Source: Euonymus europaeus
Lineage: Eukaryota; Streptophyta; Magnoliopsida; Celastrales; Celastraceae
Assembly (NCBI GenBank): GCA_963580455.1
Contig: OY756960.1
Coordinates: 1 to 64,000 of the forward strand
Direction of reading: 5' to 3'
DNA length: 64,000 bases
Shown in pieces: positions 47,601-61,900 of the stretch. Under the pieces are notes generated by a model. That model was not told the origin of the DNA. It worked only from the letters and a program-made list of their open reading frames with translations, and did no database searches. Numbering within the stretch: position 1 is the first letter of the stretch; each line of letters begins with the position of its first letter. A program made the position numbers and the translations under genes.

Positions 47601-50600
47601 AAATCAAAATCCGAAAAGCCAGGATCGTAGAGCTCGAAAAGTAGTGTGAAATCAACCTAAAAATCACCGAATTCAGAACTCGGAGTCAACGGATATTCGT
47701 AAAACCGTTTACGTAAAGAAACCACATTTCGCGGCTAACTTGGTGAACCAAGACCAACTAGCTACGAGTTCTGAAATCAAAATCCGAAACGCCAGGATCG
47801 TAGAGCTCAAAAAGTAGTGTGAAATCAAGCTAAAAATCACCGAATTCAGAACTCGGAGTCAACGGATATTCATAAATCCGTTTACGTAAAGAAACCACAT
47901 TGCGCGGCTAAATAGGTGAAACGAGACCAACTAGCCACGAGTTCTGAAATCAAAATCCGAAATGCCAGGATCGTAGAGCTCGAAAAATAGTGTGAAATCA
48001 AGCTAAAAATCAACGAATTCAGAACTCGGAGTCAACGGATATTCATAAAACCGTTTACGTAAAGAAACCACATTTCGCGGCTAACTAGGTGAAACGAGAC
48101 CAACTACCCACGAGTTTTGATATCAAAATCCGAAAGGCCAGGATCGTAGAGCTGGAAAAGTAGTGTGAAATCAAGCTAAAAATAACCGAATTCAGAACTC
48201 GGAGTCAACGGATATTCATAAATCCGTTTACGTAAAGAAACCACATTTCGCGGCTAACTAGGTGAAACGAGACCAACTACCCACGAGTTTTGATATCAAA
48301 ATCCGAAAGGCCAGGATCGTAGAGCTCGAAAAGTAGTGTGAAATCAAGCTAAAAATAACCGAATTCAGAACTCGGAGTCAACGGATATTCATAAATCCGT
48401 TTACGTAAAGAAAGCACATTTCGCGGCTAACTAGGTGAAAGGATACCAACTAGCCACGAGTTCTGAAATCAAAATCTGAAACGCAAGGATCGTAGAGCTC
48501 GAAAAGTAGTGTGAAATCAAGCTAAAAATCACCGAATTCAGAACTCGGAGTCAACGGATATTCATAAAACCGTTTACGTAAAGAAACCACATTGCGCGGC
48601 TAAATAGGTGAAAGGAGACCAACTAGCCACGAGTTCTGAAATCAAAATCTGAAATGCAAGGATCGTAGAGCTCGAAAAGTAGTGTGAAATCAAGCTAAAA
48701 ATCACCGAATTCAGAACTCGGAGTCAACGGATATTCATAAAACCGTTTACGTAAAGAAACCACATTGCGCTGCTAAATAGGTGAAACGAGACCAACTAGC
48801 CACGAGTTCTGAAATCAAAATCCGAAACTCCAGGATCGTAGAGCTCGAAAAGTAGTGTGAAATCAAGCTAAAAATCACCGAATTCAGAACTCGGAGTCAA
48901 CGGATATTCGTAAAACCGTTTACGTAAAGAAACCACATTTCGCGGCTAACTTGGTGAACCGAGACCAACTAGCCACGAGTTCTGAAATCAAAATCCGAAA
49001 AGCCAGGATCGTAGAGCTCGAAAAGTAGTGTGAAATCAAGCTAAAAAGCACCGAATTCAGAACTCGGAGTCAACGGATATTCGTAAAACCGTTTACGTAA
49101 AGAAACCACATTTCGCGGCTAACTTGGTGAACCGAGACCAACTAGCCACGAGTTCTGAAATCAAAATCCGAAAAGCCAGGATCGTAGAGCTCGAAAAGTA
49201 GTGTGAAATCAACCTAAAAATCACCGAATTCAGAACTCGGAGTCAACGGATATTCGTAAAACCGTTTACGTAAAGAAACCACATTTCGCGGCTAACTTGG
49301 TGAACCGAGACCAACTAGCTACGAGTTCTGAAATCAAAATCCGAAACGCCAGGATCGTAGAGCTCAAAAAGTAGTGTGAAATCAAGCTAAAAATCACCGA
49401 ATTCAGAACTCGGAGTCAACGGATATTCATAAATCCGTTTACGTAAAGAAACCACATTGCGCGGCTAAATAGGTGAAACGAGACCAACTAGCCACGAGTT
49501 CTGAAATCAAAATCCGAAATGCCAGGATCGTAGAGCTCGAAAAATAGTGTGAAATCAAGCAAAAAATCAACGAATTCAGAACTCGGAGTCAACGGATATT
49601 CATAAAACCGTTTACGTAAAGAAACCACATTTCGCGGCTAACTAGGTGAAACGAGACCAACTACCCACGAGTTTTGATATCAAAATCCGAAAGGCCAGGA
49701 TCGTAGAGCTGGAATAGTAGTGTGAAATCAAGCTAAAAATAACCGAATTCAGAACTCGGAGTCAACGGATATTCATAAATCCGTTTACGTAAAGAAACCA
49801 CATTTCGCGGCTAACTAGGTGAAAGGAGACCAACTAGCCACGAGTTCTGAAATCAAAATCTGAAACGCAAGGATCGTAGAGCTCGAAAAGTAGTGTGAAA
49901 TCAAGCTAAAAATCACCGAATTCAGAACTCGGAGTCAACGGATATTCATAAAACCGTTTACGTAAAGAAACCACATTGCGCGGCTAAATAGGTGAAAGGA
50001 GACCAACTAGCCACGAGTTCTGAAATCAAAATCTGAAATGCAAGGATCGTAGAGCTCGAAAAGTAGTGTGAAATCAAGCTAAAAATCACCGAATTCAGAA
50101 CTCGGAGTCAACGGATATTCATAAAACCGTTTACGTAAAGAAACCACATTGCGCTGCTAAATAGGTGAAACGAGACCAACTAGCCACGAGTTCTGAAATC
50201 AAAATCCGAAACTCCAGGATCGTAGAGCTCGAAAAGTAGTGTGAAATCAAGCTAAAAATCACCGAATTCAGAACTCGGAGTCAACGGATATTCGTAAAAC
50301 CGTTTACGTAAAGAAACCACATTTCGCGGCTAACTTGGTGAACCGAGACCAACTAGCCACGAGTTCTGAAATCAAAATCCGAAAAGCCAGGATCGTAGAG
50401 CTCGAAAAGTAGTGTGAAATCAAGCTAAAAATCACCGAATTCAGAACTCGGAGTCAACGGATATTCGTAAAACCGTTTACGTAAAGAAACCACATTTCGC
50501 GGCTAACTTGGTGAACCGAGACCAACTAGCTACGAGTTCTGAAATCAAAATCCGAAACGCCAGGATCGTAGAGCTCAAAAAGTAGTGTGAAATCAAGCTA

Positions 50601-52400
50601 AAAATCACCGAATTCAGAACTCGGAGTCAACGGATATTCATAAATCCGTTTACGTAAAGAAACCACATTGCGCGGCTAAATAGGTGAAACGAGACCAACT
50701 AGCCACGAGTTCTGAAATCAAAATCCGAAATGCCAGGATCGTAGAGCTCGAAAAGTAGTGTGAAATCAAGCTAAAAATCAACGAATTCAGAACTCGGAGT
50801 CAACGGATATTCATAAAACCGTTTACGTAAAGAAACCACATTTCGCGGCTAACTAGGTGAAACGAGACCAACTACCCACGAGTTTTGATATAAAAATCCG
50901 AAAGGCCAGGATCGTAGAGCTGGAAAAGTAGTGTGAAATCAAGCTAAAAATAACCGAATTCAGAACTCGGAGTCAACGGATATTCATAAATCCGTTTACG
51001 TAAAGAAACCACATTTCGCGGCTAACTAGGTGAAAGGAGACCAACTAGCCACGAGTTCTGAAATCAAAATCTGAAACGCAAGGATCGTAGAGCTCGAAAA
51101 GTAGTGTGAAATCAAGCTAAAAATCACCGAATTCAGAACTCGGAGTCAACGGATATTCATAAAACTGTTTACGTAAAGAAACCACATTGCGCGGCTAAAT
51201 GGGTGAAAGGAGACCAACTGGACACGAGTTCTGAAATCAAAATCCGAAAAGCCAGGATCGTAGAGCTCAAAAAGTAGTGTGACATAAAGCTAAAAATCAC
51301 CGAATTCAGAACTCGGAGTCAACGGATATTCATAAATTCGTTTACGTAAAGAAACCACATTTCGCGGCTAAATAGGTGAAAGGAGACCAACTAGCCACGA
51401 GTTCTGAAATCAAAATCCGAAATGCAAGGATCGTAGAGCTCGAAAAGTAGTGTGAAATCAAGCTAAAAATCACCGAATTCAGAACTCGGAGTCAACGAAT
51501 ATTCATAAAATCGTTTACGTAAAGAAACCACATTTCGCGGCTAACTAGGTGAAACGAGACCAACTATCCACGAGTTCTGAAATCAAAATCCGAAACGCCA
51601 GGATCGTAGAGCTCAAAAAGTAGTGTGAAATCAAGCTAAAAATCACCGAATTCAGAACTCGGAGTCAACGGATATTCATAAAACCGTTTACGTAAAGAAA
51701 CCACATTTCGCGGCTAACTTGGTGAAACGAGACCAACTAGCCACGAGTTCTGAAATCAAAATCCGAAATGCCAGGATCGTAGAGCTCAAAAAGTAGTGTG
51801 AAATCAAGCTAAAAATCACCGAATTCAGAACTCGGAGTCAACGGATATTCATAAAACCGTTTACGTAAAGAAACCCCATTGCGCTGCTAAATAGGTGAAA
51901 CGAGACCAACTAGCCACGAGTTCTGAAATCAAAATCCGAAACTCCAGGATCGTAGAGCTCAAAAAGTAGTGTGAAATCAAGCTAAAAATCACCGAATTCA
52001 GAACTCGGAGTCAACTGATATTCGTAAAACCGTTTACGTAAAGAAACCACATTTCGCGGCTAACTTGGTGAACCGAGACCAACTAGCCACGAGTTCTGAA
52101 ATCAAAATCCGAAAAGCCAGGATCGTAGAGCTCGAAAAGTAGTGTGAAATCAACCTAAAAATCACCGAATTCAGAACTCGGAGTCAACGGATATTCGTAA
52201 AACCGTTTACGTAAAGAAACCACATTTCGCGGCTAACTTGGTGAACCGAGACCAACTAGCTACGAGTTCTGAAATCAAAATCCGAAACGCCAGGATCGTA
52301 GAGCTCAAAAAGTAGTGTGAAATCAAGCTAAAAATCACCGAATTCAGAACTCGGAGTCAACAGATATTCATAAAACCGTTTACGTAAAGAAACCACATTG
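41600..52400 (-). repeat. Mosaic zone of 7-, 8-, 9- and 10-monomer HOR spacings
   Basis: TAGCTACGAG continues at 44991, 46375, 47759, 49316, 50527 and 52257. The spacings are 20 monomers (3460 bp from 41531), 8, 8, 9 (1557 bp), 7 (1211 bp) and 10 (1730 bp). The zone is made of the 1384-bp HOR with insertions and deletions of whole monomers, joined to GAGCTGGAA and AAATAACCG monomers seen near 34.5 kb. The phase never breaks the 173-bp register between these markers, which points to exchange between aligned monomers. There is no gene. Confidence 0.86.
42340..43690 (-). repeat. Patch of the 16-mer HOR embedded in the 8-mer zone
   Basis: Three successive monomers with AGCTCAGAAA, GAATTCTGAAATC plus GAGTCAAGGG, and GGGTTCTGAAATAAAAATACG reproduce the order seen at about 29.3-29.7, 32.1-32.4 and 33.1-33.5 kb. 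Here they occur twice, 865 bp (5 monomers) apart (AGCTCAGAAA at 42441 and 43306), flanked by 8-mer HOR sequence. Gene conversion, or insertion of a segment copied from the 16-mer zone followed by local duplication, would explain it. Confidence 0.82.
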
Positions 52401-55400
52401 CGCTGCTAAATAGGTGAAACGAGACCAACTAGCCACGAGTTCTGAAATCAAAATCCGAAAAGCCAGGATCGTAGAGCTCGAAAAGTAGTGTGAAATCAAC
52501 CTAAAAATCACCGAATTCAGAACTCGGAGTCAACGAATATTCATAAATCCGTTTACGTAAAGAAACCACATTGCGCGGCTAAATAGGTGAAACGAGACCA
52601 ACTAGCCACGAGTTCTGAAATCAAAATCCGAAACGCCAGGATCGTAGAGCTCGAAAAGTAGTGTGAAATCAAGCTAAAAATCACCGAATTCAGAACTCGG
52701 AGTCAACGGATATTCATAAAACCGTTTACGTAAAGAAACCACATTTTGCGGCTAACTAGGTGAAACGAGACCAACTACCCACGAGTTCTGATCTCAAAAT
52801 CCGAAAAGCCAGGATCGTAGAGCTCGAAAAGTAGTGTGAAATCAAGGTAAAAATCACCGAATTCAGAACTCGGAGTCAACGGATATTCATAAATCCGTTT
52901 ACGTAAAGAAACCACATTTCGCGGCTAACTTGGTGAAACATGACCAACTAGCCACGAGTTCTGAAATCAAAATCCGAAATGCTAGGATCGTAGAGCTCGA
53001 AAAGTAGTGTGAAATCAAGCTAAAAATCACCGAATTCAGAACTCGGAGTCAACGGATATTCATAAATCCGTTTACGTAAAGAAACCACATTGCGCGGCTA
53101 AATAGGTGAAATGAGACCAACTAGCCACGAGTTCTGAAATCAAAATCCAAAATGCCAGGATCGTAGAGCTCGAAAAGTAGTGTGAAATCAAGCTAAAAAT
53201 CACCGAATTCAGAACTCGGAGTCAACGGATATTCATAAAACCGTTTACGTAAAGAAACCACATTTCGTGGCTAACTAGGTGAAACGAGACCAACTACCCA
53301 CGAGTTCTGATATCAAAATCCGAAACTCCAGGATCGTAGAGCTCGAAAAGTAGTGTGAAATCAAGCTAAAAATCACCGAATTCAGAACTCGGAGTCAACG
53401 GATATTCATAAATCTGTTTACGTAAAGAAACCACATTTCGCGGCTAACTTGGTGAAACGAGACCAACTAGCCACGAGTTCTGAAATCAAAATCCGAAAAA
53501 CCACGATCGTAGAGCTCGAAAAGAAGTGTGAAATCAAGCTAAAAATCACCGAATTCAGAACTCGGAGTCAACGGATATTCGTAAAACCGTTTACGTAAAG
53601 AAATCACATTTCGCGGCTAACTTGGTGAAACAAGACCAACTAGCCACGAGTTCTGAAATCAAAATCCGAAACGCCAGGATCGTAGAGGTCAAAAAGTAGT
53701 GTGAAATCAAGTTAAAAATCACCGAATTCAGAACTCGGAGTCAACAGATATTCATAAAACCGTTTACGTAAAGAAACCACATTGCGCTGCTAAATAGGTG
53801 AAACGAGACCAACTATCCACGAGTTTTGAATTCAAAATCCGAAAAGCCAGGACCGTAGAGCTCGATAAGTAGTGTGAAATCAAGCTAAAAATCACCGAAT
53901 TCAGAACTCGGAGTCAACGGATATTCATAAATCCGTTTACGTAAAGAAACCACATTGCGCGGCTAAATAGGTGAAACGAGACCAACTAGCCACGAGTTCT
54001 GAAATCAAAATCCGAAATGCCAGGATCGTAGAGCTCGAAAAGTAGTGTGATATCAAGCTAAAAATCACCGAATTCAGAACTCGGAGTCAACGGATATTCA
54101 TAAAACCGTTTACATAAAGAAACCACATTTCGCGGCTAACTAGGTGAAACGAGACCAACTACCCACGAGTTCTGATATCAAAATCCGAAAGGCCAGGATA
54201 GTAGAGCTCGAAAAGTAGTGTGAAATCAAGCTAAAAATCACCGAATTCAGAACTCGGAGTCAACGGATATTCATAAAACTGTTTACGTAAAGAAACCACA
54301 TTTCGCGGCTAACTAGGTGAAACGAGACCAACTAGCCACGATTTCTGTAATCAAAATCCGAAACGCCAGGATCGTAGTGCTAAAAAAGTAGTGTGAAATC
54401 AAGCTAAAAATCACCGAATTCAGAACTCGGAGTCAACGGATATTCATAAAACTGTTTACGTAAAGAAACCACATTTCGCGGCTAACTAGGTGAAACGAGA
54501 CCAACAAGCCACGAGTTCTGAAATCAAAATCCGAAATGCTAGGATCGTAGAGCTCAAAAAGTAGTGTGAAATCAAGCTAAAAATCACCGAATTCAGAACT
54601 CGGAGTCAACGGATATTCATAAAACCGTTTACGTAAAGAAACCACATTGCGCTGCTAAATAGGTGAAACGAGACCAACTAGCCACGAGTTCTGAAATCAA
54701 AATCCGAAACTCCAGGATCGTAGAGCTCAAAAAGTAGTGTGAAATCAAGTTAAAAATCACCGAATTCAGAACTCGGAGTCAACGGATATTCGTAAAACCG
54801 TTTTCGTAAAGAAACCACATTTCGCGGCTAACTTGGTGAACCGAGACCAACTAGCCACGAGTTCTGAAATCAAAATCCGAAATGCCAGGATCGTAGAGCT
54901 CAAAAAGTAGTGTGAAATCAAGCTAAAAATCACCGAATTCAGAACTCGGAGTCAACAGATATTCATAAAACCGTTTACGTAAAGAAACCACATTGCGCTG
55001 CTAAATAGGTGAAACGAGACCAACTAGCCACGAGTTCTGAAATCAAAATCCGAAAAGCCAGGATCGTAGAGCTCGAAAAGTAGTGTGAAATCAAGCTAAA
55101 AATCACCGAATTCAGAACTCGGAGTCAACAGATATTCATAAATCCGTTTACGTAAAGAAACCACATTGCGCGGCTAAATAGGTGAAACGAGACCAACTAG
55201 GCACGAGTTCTGAAATCAAAATCCGAAACGCCAGGATCGTAGAGCTCGAAAAGTAGTGTGAAATCAAGCTAAAAATCACCGAATTCAGAACTCGGAGTCA
55301 ACGGATATTCATAAAACCGTTTACGTAAAGAAACCACATTTCGCGGCTAACTAGGTGAAACGAGACCAACTACCCACGAGTTCTGATCTCAAAATCCGAA

Positions 55401-58400
55401 AAGCCAGGATCGTAGAGCTCGAAAAGTAGTGTGAAATCAAGCTAAAAATCACCGAATTCAGAACTCGGAGTCAACGGATATTCGTAAAACCGTTTACGTA
55501 AAGAAACCACAATTCGCGGCTAACTTGGTGAACCGAGACCAACTAGCCACGAGTTCTGAAATCAAAATCCGAAAAGCCAGGATCGTAGAGCTCGAAAAGT
55601 AGTGTGAAATCAACCTAAAAATCACCGAATTCAGAACTCGGAGTCAACGGATATTCGTAAAACCGTTTACGTAAAGAAACCACATTTCGCGGCTAACTTG
55701 GTGAACCGAGACCAACTAGCCACGAGTTCTGAAATCAAAATCCGAAAAACCACGATCGTAGAGCTCGAAAAGTAGTGTGAAATCAAGCTAAAAATCACCG
55801 AATTCAGAACTCGGAGTCAACGGATATTCGTAAAACCGTTTACGTAAAGAAACCACATTTCGCGGCTAACTTGGTGAAACAAGACCAACTAGCCACGAGT
55901 TCTTAAATCAAAACCCGAAATGCCAGGATCGTAGAGCTCAAAAAGTAGTGTGAAATCAAGCTAAAAATCACCGAATTCAGAACTCGGAGTCAACAGATAT
56001 TCATAAAACCGTTTACGTAAAGAAACCACATTGCGCTGCTAAATAGGTGAAACGAGACCAACTAGCCACGAGTTCTGAAATCAAAATCCGAAAAGCCAGG
56101 ATCGTAGAGCTCGAAAAGTAGTGTGAAATCAAGCTAAAAATCACCGAATTCAGAACTCGGAGTCAACGGATATTCATAAATCCGTTTACGTAAAAAAACC
56201 ACATTGCGCGGCTAAATAGGTGAAACGAGACCAACTAGCCACGAGTTCTGAAAACAAAATCCGAAATGCCAGGATCGTAGAGCTCGAAAAGTAGTGTGAA
56301 ATCAAGCTAAAAATGACCGAATTCAGAACTCGGAGTCAACGGATATTCATAAAACCGTTTACGTAAAGAAACCACATTTCGCGGCTAACTAGGTGAAACG
56401 AGACCAACTAGCCACGAGTTCTGATATCAAAATCCGAAACGCCAGGATCGTAGAGCTCGAAAAGTAGTGTGAAATCAAGCTAAAAATCACCGAATTCAGA
56501 ATTCGGAGTCAACGGATATTCATAAATCCGTTTACGTAAAGAAACCACATTTCGCGGCTAACTTGGTGAAACGAGACCAACTAGCCACGAGTTCTGAAAT
56601 CAAAATCCGAAACGCCAGGATCGTAGAGCTCGAAAAGTAGTGTGAAATCAAGCTAAAAATCACCGAATTCAGAACTCGGAGTCAACGGATATTCATAAAT
56701 CCGTTTACGTAAAGAAACCACATTGCGCGGCTAAGTAGGTGAAACGAGACCAACTAGCCACGAGTTCTGAAATCAAAATCCGAAACGCCAGGATCGTAGA
56801 GCTCAAAAAGTAGTGTGAAATCAAGCTAAAAATCACCGAATTCAGAACTCGGAGTCAACGGATATTCATAAATCCGTTTACGTAAAGAAACCACATTGCG
56901 CGGCTAAATAGGTGAAACGAGACCAACTAGCCACGAGTTCTGAAATCAAAATCCGAAATTCCAGGATCGTAGAGCTCAAAAAGTAGTGTGAAATCAAGCT
57001 AAAAATCTCCGAATTCAGAACTCGGAGTCAACGGATATTCATAAAACCGTTTATGTAAAAAAACCACATTTCGCGGCTAACTAGGTGAAACGAGACCAAC
57101 TAGCCACGAGTTCTGATATCAAAATCCGAAATGTCAGGATCGTAGAGCTCGAAAAGTAGTGTGAAATCAAGCTAAAAATCACCGAATTCAGAACTCGGAG
57201 TCAACGGATATTCATAAATCCGTTTACGTAAAGAAACCACATTGCGCGGTTAAATAGGTGAAACGAGACCAACTAGCCACGAGTTCTGAAATCAAAATCC
57301 GAAACGCCAGGATTGTAGAGCTCGAAAAGTAGTGTGAAATCAAGCTAAAAATCACCGAATTCAGAACTCGGAGTCAACGGATATTCATAAAACTGTTTAC
57401 GTAAAGAAACCACATTTCGCGGCTAACTAGGTGAAACGAGACCAACTAACCACGAGTTCTGAAATCAAAATTCAAAACGCCAGGATCGTAGAGCTCGAAA
57501 AGTAGTGTGAAATCAAGCTAAAAATCACCGAATTCAGAACTCGGAGACAACGGATATTCATAAATCCGTTTACGTAAAGAAACCACATTGCGCGGCTAAA
57601 TAGGTGAAATGAGACCAACTAGCCACGAGTTCTGAAATCAAAATCCGAAATGCCAGGATCGTAGAGCTCAAAAAGTATTGTGAAATCAAGCTAAAAATCA
57701 CCGAATTCAGAACTCGGAGTCAACGGATATTCATAAATCCGTTTACGTAAAGAAACCACATTGCGCGGCTAAATAGGTGAAACGAGACCAACTAGCCACG
57801 AGTTCTGAAATCAAAATCCGAAATGCCAGGATCGTAGAGCTCGAAAAGTAGTGTGAAATCAAGCTAAAAATCAACGAATTCAGAACTCGGAGTCAACGGA
57901 TATTCATAAATCCGTTTACGTAAAGAAACCACATTGCGCGGCTAAATAGGTGAAACGAGACAACCTAGCCACGAGTTCTGAAATCAAAATCCGAAATACC
58001 AGGATCGTAGAGCTCAAAAAGTAGTGTGAAATCAAGCTAAAAATCACCGAATTCAGAACTCGGAGTCAACAGATATTCATAAAACCGTTTACGTAAAGAA
58101 ACCACATTACGCTGCTAAATAGGTGAAACAAGACCAACTATCCACGAGTTCTGAAATCAAAATCCGAAACCCCAGGATCGTAGAGCTCGAAAAGTTGTGT
58201 GAAATCAAGCTAAAAATCACCGAATTCAGAACTCGGAGTCAACGGATATTCATAAATCCGTTTACGTAAAGAAACCACATTGCGCGGCTAAATAGGTGAA
58301 ACGAAACCAACTAGCCACGAATTCTGAAATCAAAATCCGAAACTCCAGGATCGTAGAGCTCAAAAAGTAGTGTGAAATCAAGCTAAAAATCACTGAATTC

Positions 58401-58900
58401 AGAACTCGGAGTCAACGGATATTCATAAAACCGTTTACGTAAAGAAACCACATTTCGCGGCTAACTAGGTGAAACGAGACCAACTAGCCACGAGTTCTGA
58501 TATCAAAATCCGAAACACCAGGATCGTAGAGCTCGAAAAGTAGTGTGAAATCTAGCTAAAAATCACCGAATTCAGAACTCGGAGTCAACGGATATTCATA
58601 AATCCGTTTACGTAAAGAAACCACATTTCGCGGCTAAATAGGTGAAACGAGACCAACTAACCACGAGTTCTGAAATCAAAATCCGAAATGCCAGGATCGT
58701 AGAGCTCAAAAAGTAGTGTGAAATCAAGCTAAAAATCACCGAATTCAGAACTCGGAGTCAACGGATATTCATAAATCCGTTTACGTAAAGAAACCACATT
58801 GCGCTGCTAAATAGGTCAAACGAGACCAACTAGCCATGAGTTCTGAAATCAAAATCCGAAACGCCAGGATCGTAGAGCTCGAAAAGTAGTGTGAAATCAA
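52400..58900 (-). repeat. Poorly ordered satellite zone
   Basis: 173-bp monomers continue, but I see no strong HOR period and many single-copy changes (TCACATTTCG near 53605, GATTTCTGTAATC near 54340, TTCTTAAATC near 55901, CACTGAATTC near 58392). Individual 8-mer-type monomers are still recognisable. This looks like the least recently homogenised part of the array. There is no gene or foreign insertion. Confidence 0.78.
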
Positions 58901-61900
58901 GCTAAAAATCACCGAATTCAGAACTCGGAGTCAACGGATATTCCTAAAACCGTTTACGTAAAGAAACCACATTTCGCGGCTAACTAGGTGAAACGAGACC
59001 TACTAACCACGAGTTCTGAAATCAAAATCCAAAATGCCAGGATCATAGAGCTCGAAAAGTAGTGTGAAATCAAGCTAAAAATCACCGAATTCAGAACTCG
59101 GAGTCAACGGATATTCCTAAAACCGTTTACGTAAAGAAACCACATTTCGCGGCTAACTAGGTGAAACGAGACCTACTAGCCACGACTTCTGAAATCAAAA
59201 TCCGAAATGCCAGGATCGTAGAGCTCAAAAAGTAGTGTGAAATCAAGCTAAAAATCACCGAATTCAGAACTCAGAGTCAACGGATATTCCTAAAACCGTT
59301 TACGTAAAGAAACCACATTTCGTGGCTAAATAGGTGAAACGAGACCAACTAGCCACGAGTTTTGAAATCAAAATCCGAAAATCCAGGATTGTAGAGCTCG
59401 AAAAGTAGTGTGTAATCAAGCTAAAAATCACCGAATTCAGAACTCGGAGTCAACGGATATTCATAAAACCGTTTACGTAAAGAAACCACATTTCGCGGCT
59501 AACTAGGTGAAACAAGACCTACAAGCCACGAGATTTGAAATCAAAATCCGAAACGCCAAGATTGTAGAGCTCGAAAAGTAGTGTGAAATCAAGCTAAATA
59601 TCACCGAATTCAGAACTCGGAGTCAACGGATATTCATAAAACCGTTTACGTAAGGAAACCACATTTCGCGGCTAACTAGGTGAAACGAGACCAACTAGCC
59701 ACGAGTTCTGAAATCAAAATCCGAAACGCCAGGATCGTAGAGCTCGAAAAGTAGTGTGAAATCAAGCAAAAAATCACTGAATTCAGAACTCGGAGTCAAC
59801 GGATATTCATAAAACCGTTTACGTAAAGAAACCACATTTCGCGGCTAACTAGGTGAAACGAGACCTACTAGCCACGAGTTCTGAAATAAAAATCCGAAAC
59901 ACCAAGATTGTAGAGCTCAAAAAGTAGTGTGAAATCAAGCTAAAAATAACCGAATTCAGAACTCGGAGTCAACGAATATTCCTAAAACCGTTTACGTAAA
60001 GAAATCACATTTCGCGGCTAAATAGGTGAAACGAGACCTAATAGCCACGAGTTCTGAAATCAAAATCCGAAACGCCAGGATTGTAGAGCTTGAAAAGTAG
60101 TGTATAATCAAGCTAAAAATCACCGAATTCAGAACTCGGAGTCAACGGATATTCATAAAACCGTTTACGTAAAGAAACCACATTTCGCGGCTAACTAGGT
60201 GAAACAAGACCTACAAGCCACGAGATTTGAAATCAAAATCCGAAACGCCAAGATTGTAGAGCTCGAAAAGTAGTGTGAAATCAAGCTAAATATCACCGAA
60301 TTCAGAACTCGGAGTCAACGGATATTCATAAAACCGTTTACGTAAGGAAACCACATTTCGCGGCTAACTAGGTGAAACGAGACCAACTAGCCACGAGTTC
60401 TGAAATCAAAATCCGAAACGCCAGGATCGTAGAGCTCGAAAAGTAGTGTGAAATCAAGCTAAAAATCACTGAATTCAGAACTCGGAGTCAACGGATATTC
60501 ATAAAACCGTTTACGTAAAGAAACCACATTTCGCGGCTAACTAGGTGAAACGAGACCTACTAGCCACGAGTTCTGAAATCAAAATCCGAAACACCAAGAT
60601 TGTAGAGCTCAAAAAGTAGTGTGAAATCAAGCTAAAAATAACCGAATTCAGAACTCGGAGTCAACGAATATTCCTAAAACCGTTTACGTAAAGAAATCAC
60701 ATTTCGCGGCAAAATAGGTGAAACGAGACCTAATAGCCACGAGTTCTGAAATCAAAATCCGAAACGCCAGGATTGTAGAGCTTGAAAAGTAGTGTATAAT
60801 CAAGCTAAAAATCACCGAATTCAGAACTCAGAGTCAACGGATATTTATAAATCCGTTTACGTAAAGAAACCACATTTCGCGGCTAACTAGGTGAAACGAG
60901 ACCTACTAGCCACGAGTTCTGAAATCAAAATCCGAAACGCCAGGATCGTAGAGCTCGAAAAGTAGTGTGAAATCAAGCTAAAAATCACCGAATTCAGAAC
61001 TCGGAGTCAACGGATATTCCTAAAACCGTTTACATAAAGAAACCACATTTCACGGCTAACTAGGTGAAACGAGACCTACTAGCCACGAGTTCTGAAATCA
61101 AAATCCGAAATGCCAGGATCGTAGAGCTCAAAAAGTAGTGTGAAATCAAGCTAAAAATCACCGAATTCAGAACTCAGAGTCAAAGGATATTCCTAAAACC
61201 GTTTACGTAAAGAAACCACATTTCGTGGCTAAATAGGTGAAACGAGACCAACTAGCCACGAGTTTTGAAATCAAAATCCGAAAATCCAGGATTGTAGAGC
61301 TCGAAAAGTAGTGTGTAATCAAGCTAAAAATCACCGAATTCAGAACTCGGAGTCAACGGATATTCATAAAACCGTTTACGTAAAGAAACCACATTTCGCG
61401 GCTAACTAGGTGAAACAAGACCTACAAGCCACGAGATTTGAAATCAAAATCCGAAACGCCAAGATTGTAGAGCTCGAAAAGTAGTGTGAAATCAAGCTAA
61501 ATATCACCGAATTCAGAACTCGGAGTCAACGGATATTCATAAAACCGTTTACGTAAGGAAACCACATTTCGCGGCTAACTAGGTGAAACGAGACCAACTA
61601 GCCACGAGTTCTGAAATCAAAATCCGAAACGCCAGGATCGTAGAGCTCGAAAAGTAGTGTGAAATCAAGCTAAAAATCACTGAATTCAGAACTCGGAGTC
61701 AACGGATATTCATAAAACCGTTTACGTAAAGAAACCACATTTCGCGGCTAACTAGGTGAAACGAGACCTACTAGCCACGAGTTCTGAAATCAAAATCCGA
61801 AACACCAAGATTGTAGAGCTCAAAAAGTAGTGTGAAATCAAGCTAAAAATAACCGAATTCAGAACTCGGAGTCAACGAATATTCCTAAAACCGTTTACGT